Notes under the pieces: generated by a model
The model's input: the letters and a program-made list of their open reading frames with translations, nothing else
What the model was told of the DNA's origin: nothing
Databases searched by the model: none
From: Clostridium sp.
Lineage (GTDB): Bacteria; Bacillota; Clostridia; Lachnospirales; Lachnospiraceae
Direction: 5' to 3'
Length of the DNA stretch: 6,504 nucleotides
Assembly: GCA_016302185.1 (NCBI GenBank)
Contig: JAEDOC010000118.1
Coordinates: forward strand, 1 to 6,504
Made by a program: the position numbers and the translations under genes
Shown here: in pieces, positions 4,733-6,504 of the stretch
How positions within the stretch are numbered: the first letter of the stretch is position 1
How the letters are laid out: each line of letters begins with the position of its first letter

Positions 4733-5293
4733 ATGAGAATGATAGATTTACTTGAGACATCGCCGGTGATCGCGGCTATTAAAAGTGAAGAGGGCCTGCA
4801 GCATTGCCTGAAGACGGAATGCCAGGTTGTATTTATTCTGTTTGGAACCATCTGCGACATCGCGCAGATTGTGGATCGGGTGAAAGAGAGCGGGAAAACC
4901 GCCATTGTGCATGTGGACTTTATTGCCGGATTAAGCACGAAAGAAATCGCGGTTGATTTTATTAAAACCAATACGAAGGCGGATGGTATCATCAGCACTA
5001 AGGCACCTTTGGTGAAGCACGCCAGAGAGCTGGGGCTTCTCTGCATTCAGAGAACCTTTGTGGTGGATTCCATCGCGCTGGCAACCTTAAAGAAGCAGAT
5101 CGACAGCTTTAAGCCGGATGCAGTGGAGATCATGCCGGGCGTGATGCCGAAGATCCTAAAGGAGATGCGGGAATACACCAATATGCCCCTCATTGCCGGT
5201 GGCCTTCTGTCGGATAAGAAGGATGTGATGGCGGCTTTTTCTGCCGGTGTGGATGCGGTATCTACCACCAGAGAAGAGCTGTGGTATGTATAA
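4733..5293 (+). CDS. glpP: GlpP, glycerol-3-phosphate-responsive antiterminator
   Basis: A 186-residue protein matching the GlpP family over its whole length; the usual size is about 185-195 residues. Characteristic segments occur in family order: SPVIAAIKS near the N-terminus, IVHVDFIAGL, ADGIISTK, IQRTFVVDS, DAVEIMPGVMPKI, PLIAGGLLSDKKDV and AGVDAVSTT at the end. These repeat the strand-turn pattern of a TIM barrel, and the GG and ST turns near the C-terminus are likely phosphate-binding sites. In Bacillus, GlpP binds glycerol-3-phosphate and then the leader RNA of G3P genes, which stops early termination and stabilises the mRNA. Here the gene follows the operon terminator and has its own promoter. 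Two candidate target leaders lie upstream at 197-254 and 1325-1384. No glycerol kinase or facilitator gene is in the window, so those targets, if present, are elsewhere. Confidence 0.92.
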   Translation: MRMIDLLETSPVIAAIKSEEGLQHCLKTECQVVFILFGTICDIAQIVDRVKESGKTAIVHVDFIAGLSTKEIAVDFIKTNTKADGIISTKAPLVKHARELGLLCIQRTFVVDSIALATLKKQIDSFKPDAVEIMPGVMPKILKEMREYTNMPLIAGGLLSDKKDVMAAFSAGVDAVSTTREELWYV

Positions 5294-5296
5294 TAA

Positions 5297-5332
5297 ATCA
5301 AAAGAGCGGAAGTCTCATGTAAGACTTCCGCT
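5297..5332 (-). terminator. Intrinsic terminator of tRNA-Gly(GCC), possibly also used after glpP
   Basis: An 11-pair stem is formed by 5305-5315 and 5322-5332 around a six-base loop. Read on the minus strand it lies 12 bases after the tRNA and is followed by CTTTTGATTTATT. On the plus strand the tail is GAAAATAAAA, without a T run, so termination of glpP there is less certain. Confidence 0.7.
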
Positions 5333-5344
5333 GAAAATAAAAAG

Positions 5345-5417
5345 AGCGCGAGACGGGACTCGAACCCGCGGCCCCGACCTTGGCAAGGTCGTGCTCCACC
5401 AACTGAGCCACTCGCGC
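5345..5417 (-). tRNA. tRNA-Gly(GCC)
   Basis: On the minus strand a complete 73-base cloverleaf is present: acceptor GCGCGAG/CTCGCGC, D stem GCTC/GAGC with an AGTTGGTG loop, anticodon stem CGACC/GGTCG around TTGCCAA (anticodon GCC, plus-strand 5382-5384), a five-base variable loop, and a T stem GCGGG/CCCGT with a TTCGAGT loop. The discriminator is T and CCA is not encoded. All stems are perfect apart from a G-T pair in the T arm. Confidence 0.97.
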
Positions 5418-5456
5418 ATTTTTGATGAACTATTTAGTTGTCCGTCAACAAAAAGT

Positions 5457-5485
5457 ATTCTATCATATCTTTCATGATTTGGCAA
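5457..5485 (-). promoter_or_regulatory. Promoter of tRNA-Gly(GCC)
   Basis: On the minus strand TTGCCA (5485-5480) and TAGAAT (5462-5457) are separated by 17 bases. The predicted start near 5450 gives a leader of about 33 bases, which contains a short GTTG/CAAC hairpin, before the tRNA. Confidence 0.7.
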
Positions 5486-5561
5486 GCATTTTTTATTTTT
5501 ATTTTGTGTTATTGTTCTCTGATTGACAAAGCAGTACGGTCGGAGAAATAGAAAGTTTGCA

Positions 5562-5590
5562 TTGAAATCACATACCGATTCAGTTATACT
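5562..5590 (+). promoter_or_regulatory. Promoter of the methionine-rich secreted protein gene
   Basis: TTGAAA (5562-5567) and TATACT (5585-5590) are separated by 17 bases. The predicted start near 5597 gives a 25-base untranslated leader ending in the GGGGG ribosome-binding site. Confidence 0.78.
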
Positions 5591-5621
5591 GTGTTTATCA
5601 AACAAGATTGGGGGTAACGTG

Positions 5622-6419
5622 ATGAAGAAAGTAATTACAGCGCTTTTGGCGGCAGCAGCCACTCTGGTGATGTCTATAACAGCCTTGGCGGGAGATGATG
5701 CAGCGGCAGTTCTGGATCAGCTCACAGCAAAGAGTAATGCCATGGATTCCATGGATGTCCATGCGGATATGAATATGGTGATCTCTGTGCCGGGAACGGA
5801 GCCGCTTGATATGAGCATGGCAATGAATATGAAGATGTCTCAGATTCAGTCCGGAAATCTGCTGTATAAGGCGGAGATAGCCACTGCGGCGATGGGGCAG
5901 ACCACATTCCAGACCTTATTTTACAAGGATGGGATGTACTATATGGATATGAACGGCGTGAAGGTTTCCTATCCCATGGATCTGGATACGATGATGAAGT
6001 CGGCAAAGTCCTATTCGGGAGCGTCTAATATGACATCGTCCATGATGAAAGAGCTTTCCCTGAAGGAAGAGAACGGAGAGATGGTGCTGTCTTATACGGC
6101 GGATGAGAATCAGATGAATGCCTATTTGCAGCAGGTGATGGGAACGATGGCCGGTCAGCTGGGGCAGACCGGAACCATGAATATCCGTGAGGTGAAGGGT
6201 ACCTATGTACTGAATCAGGACGGCTTCTATGATCGGATGACCATGACCATGGTGATGGACATGGCCATGGGCGGTCAGACCGCAACGGTATCGATGGTAA
6301 TGAATGGAGTATTGAATCAGCCGGGGCAGCCGGTAATCGTGGATATTCCATCCACAGACGGATATATGGATATGGAAACTTATATGACTACGCTGATAGC
6401 TTCGGGAAATGCGGCGTAA
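5622..6419 (+). CDS. Secreted methionine-rich protein of unknown function
   Basis: The 265-residue product starts with a clear Sec signal peptide: MKK, a hydrophobic core (about 4-20) and a likely cleavage after ALA at residue 23. There is no lipobox cysteine, so it should be released or held by other means. By my count 37 of 265 residues are methionine, 35 of them in the mature part, and the mature part has no cysteine. Several stretches have methionine at every second position, for example LDMSMAMNMKMS and RMTMTMVMDMAM, as expected for beta strands with one methionine face. Regions such as LLYKAEIATAAMGQTTFQTLFYKDGMYYMDMNG recall DUF6612-like or LppX/LolA-like lipid-binding folds of Gram-positive secreted proteins; this match is from memory and uncertain. 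The ATG at 5622 has GGGGG at 5610-5614 with a seven-base gap. The gene is monocistronic, with its own promoter and terminator. Confidence 0.8.
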   Translation: MKKVITALLAAAATLVMSITALAGDDAAAVLDQLTAKSNAMDSMDVHADMNMVISVPGTEPLDMSMAMNMKMSQIQSGNLLYKAEIATAAMGQTTFQTLFYKDGMYYMDMNGVKVSYPMDLDTMMKSAKSYSGASNMTSSMMKELSLKEENGEMVLSYTADENQMNAYLQQVMGTMAGQLGQTGTMNIREVKGTYVLNQDGFYDRMTMTMVMDMAMGGQTATVSMVMNGVLNQPGQPVIVDIPSTDGYMDMETYMTTLIASGNAA

Positions 6420-6468
6420 AGAAGTGCTGGAATCTACCTATTTGTTTCCGGCAAAATAAATTACTAAG

Positions 6469-6504
6469 AATAGCGCCTTACTTTGTCAGAGTGGGGCGCT
6501 ATTT
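6469..6504 (+). terminator. Intrinsic terminator after the secreted protein gene (T run cut by window end)
   Basis: AATAGCGCC (6469-6477) pairs with 6495-6503. G-T, A-T and C-G pairs extend the stem inward to about 6482/6490. The right arm ends ATTT at the window edge, so the full T run is not seen. Bases 6420-6468 show nothing else. Confidence 0.78.

Noticed and set aside
5523..5528. TTGACA as a -35 box for the secreted protein gene
   Set aside because: No acceptable -10 lies 16-18 bases downstream. TTGAAA/TATACT at 5562-5590 is better placed.
5523..5621. N-terminal extension of the secreted protein from TTG 5523
   Set aside because: It covers the promoter at 5562-5590 and would bury the clear signal peptide that begins at ATG 5622.

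Overview
The window looks like a piece of a Clostridia chromosome, most likely a gut-type Lachnospiraceae. Reasons: moderate GC, strong AGGAGG/GGGGG ribosome-binding sites, near-consensus sigma-A promoters (TTGACA/TATAAT with 17-base spacers), U-tailed terminators, tRNA genes without an encoded CCA, and a glycerol-3-phosphate (G3P) gene set controlled by a GlpP-type antiterminator. The genus cannot be fixed from the sequence alone. I see no mobile element, CRISPR array, integrase or attachment site.

Layout. Bases 1-52 are the 3' part of tRNA-Gly(TCC), followed by a terminator. At 162-254 a strong promoter runs straight into a short leader that folds into an intrinsic terminator; downstream lies an MgtC/SapB-family membrane protein gene (334-1062). 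Next come a promoter, a leader hairpin and tRNA-Gly(CCC) (1177-1247). At 1290-1384 the same kind of promoter and terminator-leader occurs again, now in front of a three-gene operon: a GlpA-like FAD oxidoreductase with a C-terminal BFD-type [2Fe-2S] domain (1467-2897), a second FAD/NAD oxidoreductase (2912-4180), and a small cysteine-motif protein of the DUF1667/COG3862 type (4177-4542). An intrinsic terminator closes the operon. A separate promoter then drives glpP (4733-5293), the G3P-responsive RNA-binding antiterminator. On the minus strand are tRNA-Gly(GCC) (5345-5417) with its own promoter and terminator. The window ends with a secreted, extremely methionine-rich protein (5622-6419) and its terminator.

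How it fits together. In the GlpP system known from Bacillus, GlpP with G3P lets transcription pass a terminator in the 5' leader of G3P genes. Here glpP sits beside a likely G3P dehydrogenase operon whose leader is exactly such a terminator. A clearly related promoter-leader cassette, in the same register from upstream of the -35 through the left arm of the terminator, precedes the MgtC-family gene. The main inference from this window is therefore that an MgtC-type membrane protein belongs to the GlpP/G3P circuit. Secondary points are that all three glycine tRNA isoacceptors occur within 5.4 kb and that the secreted protein has alternating methionines.
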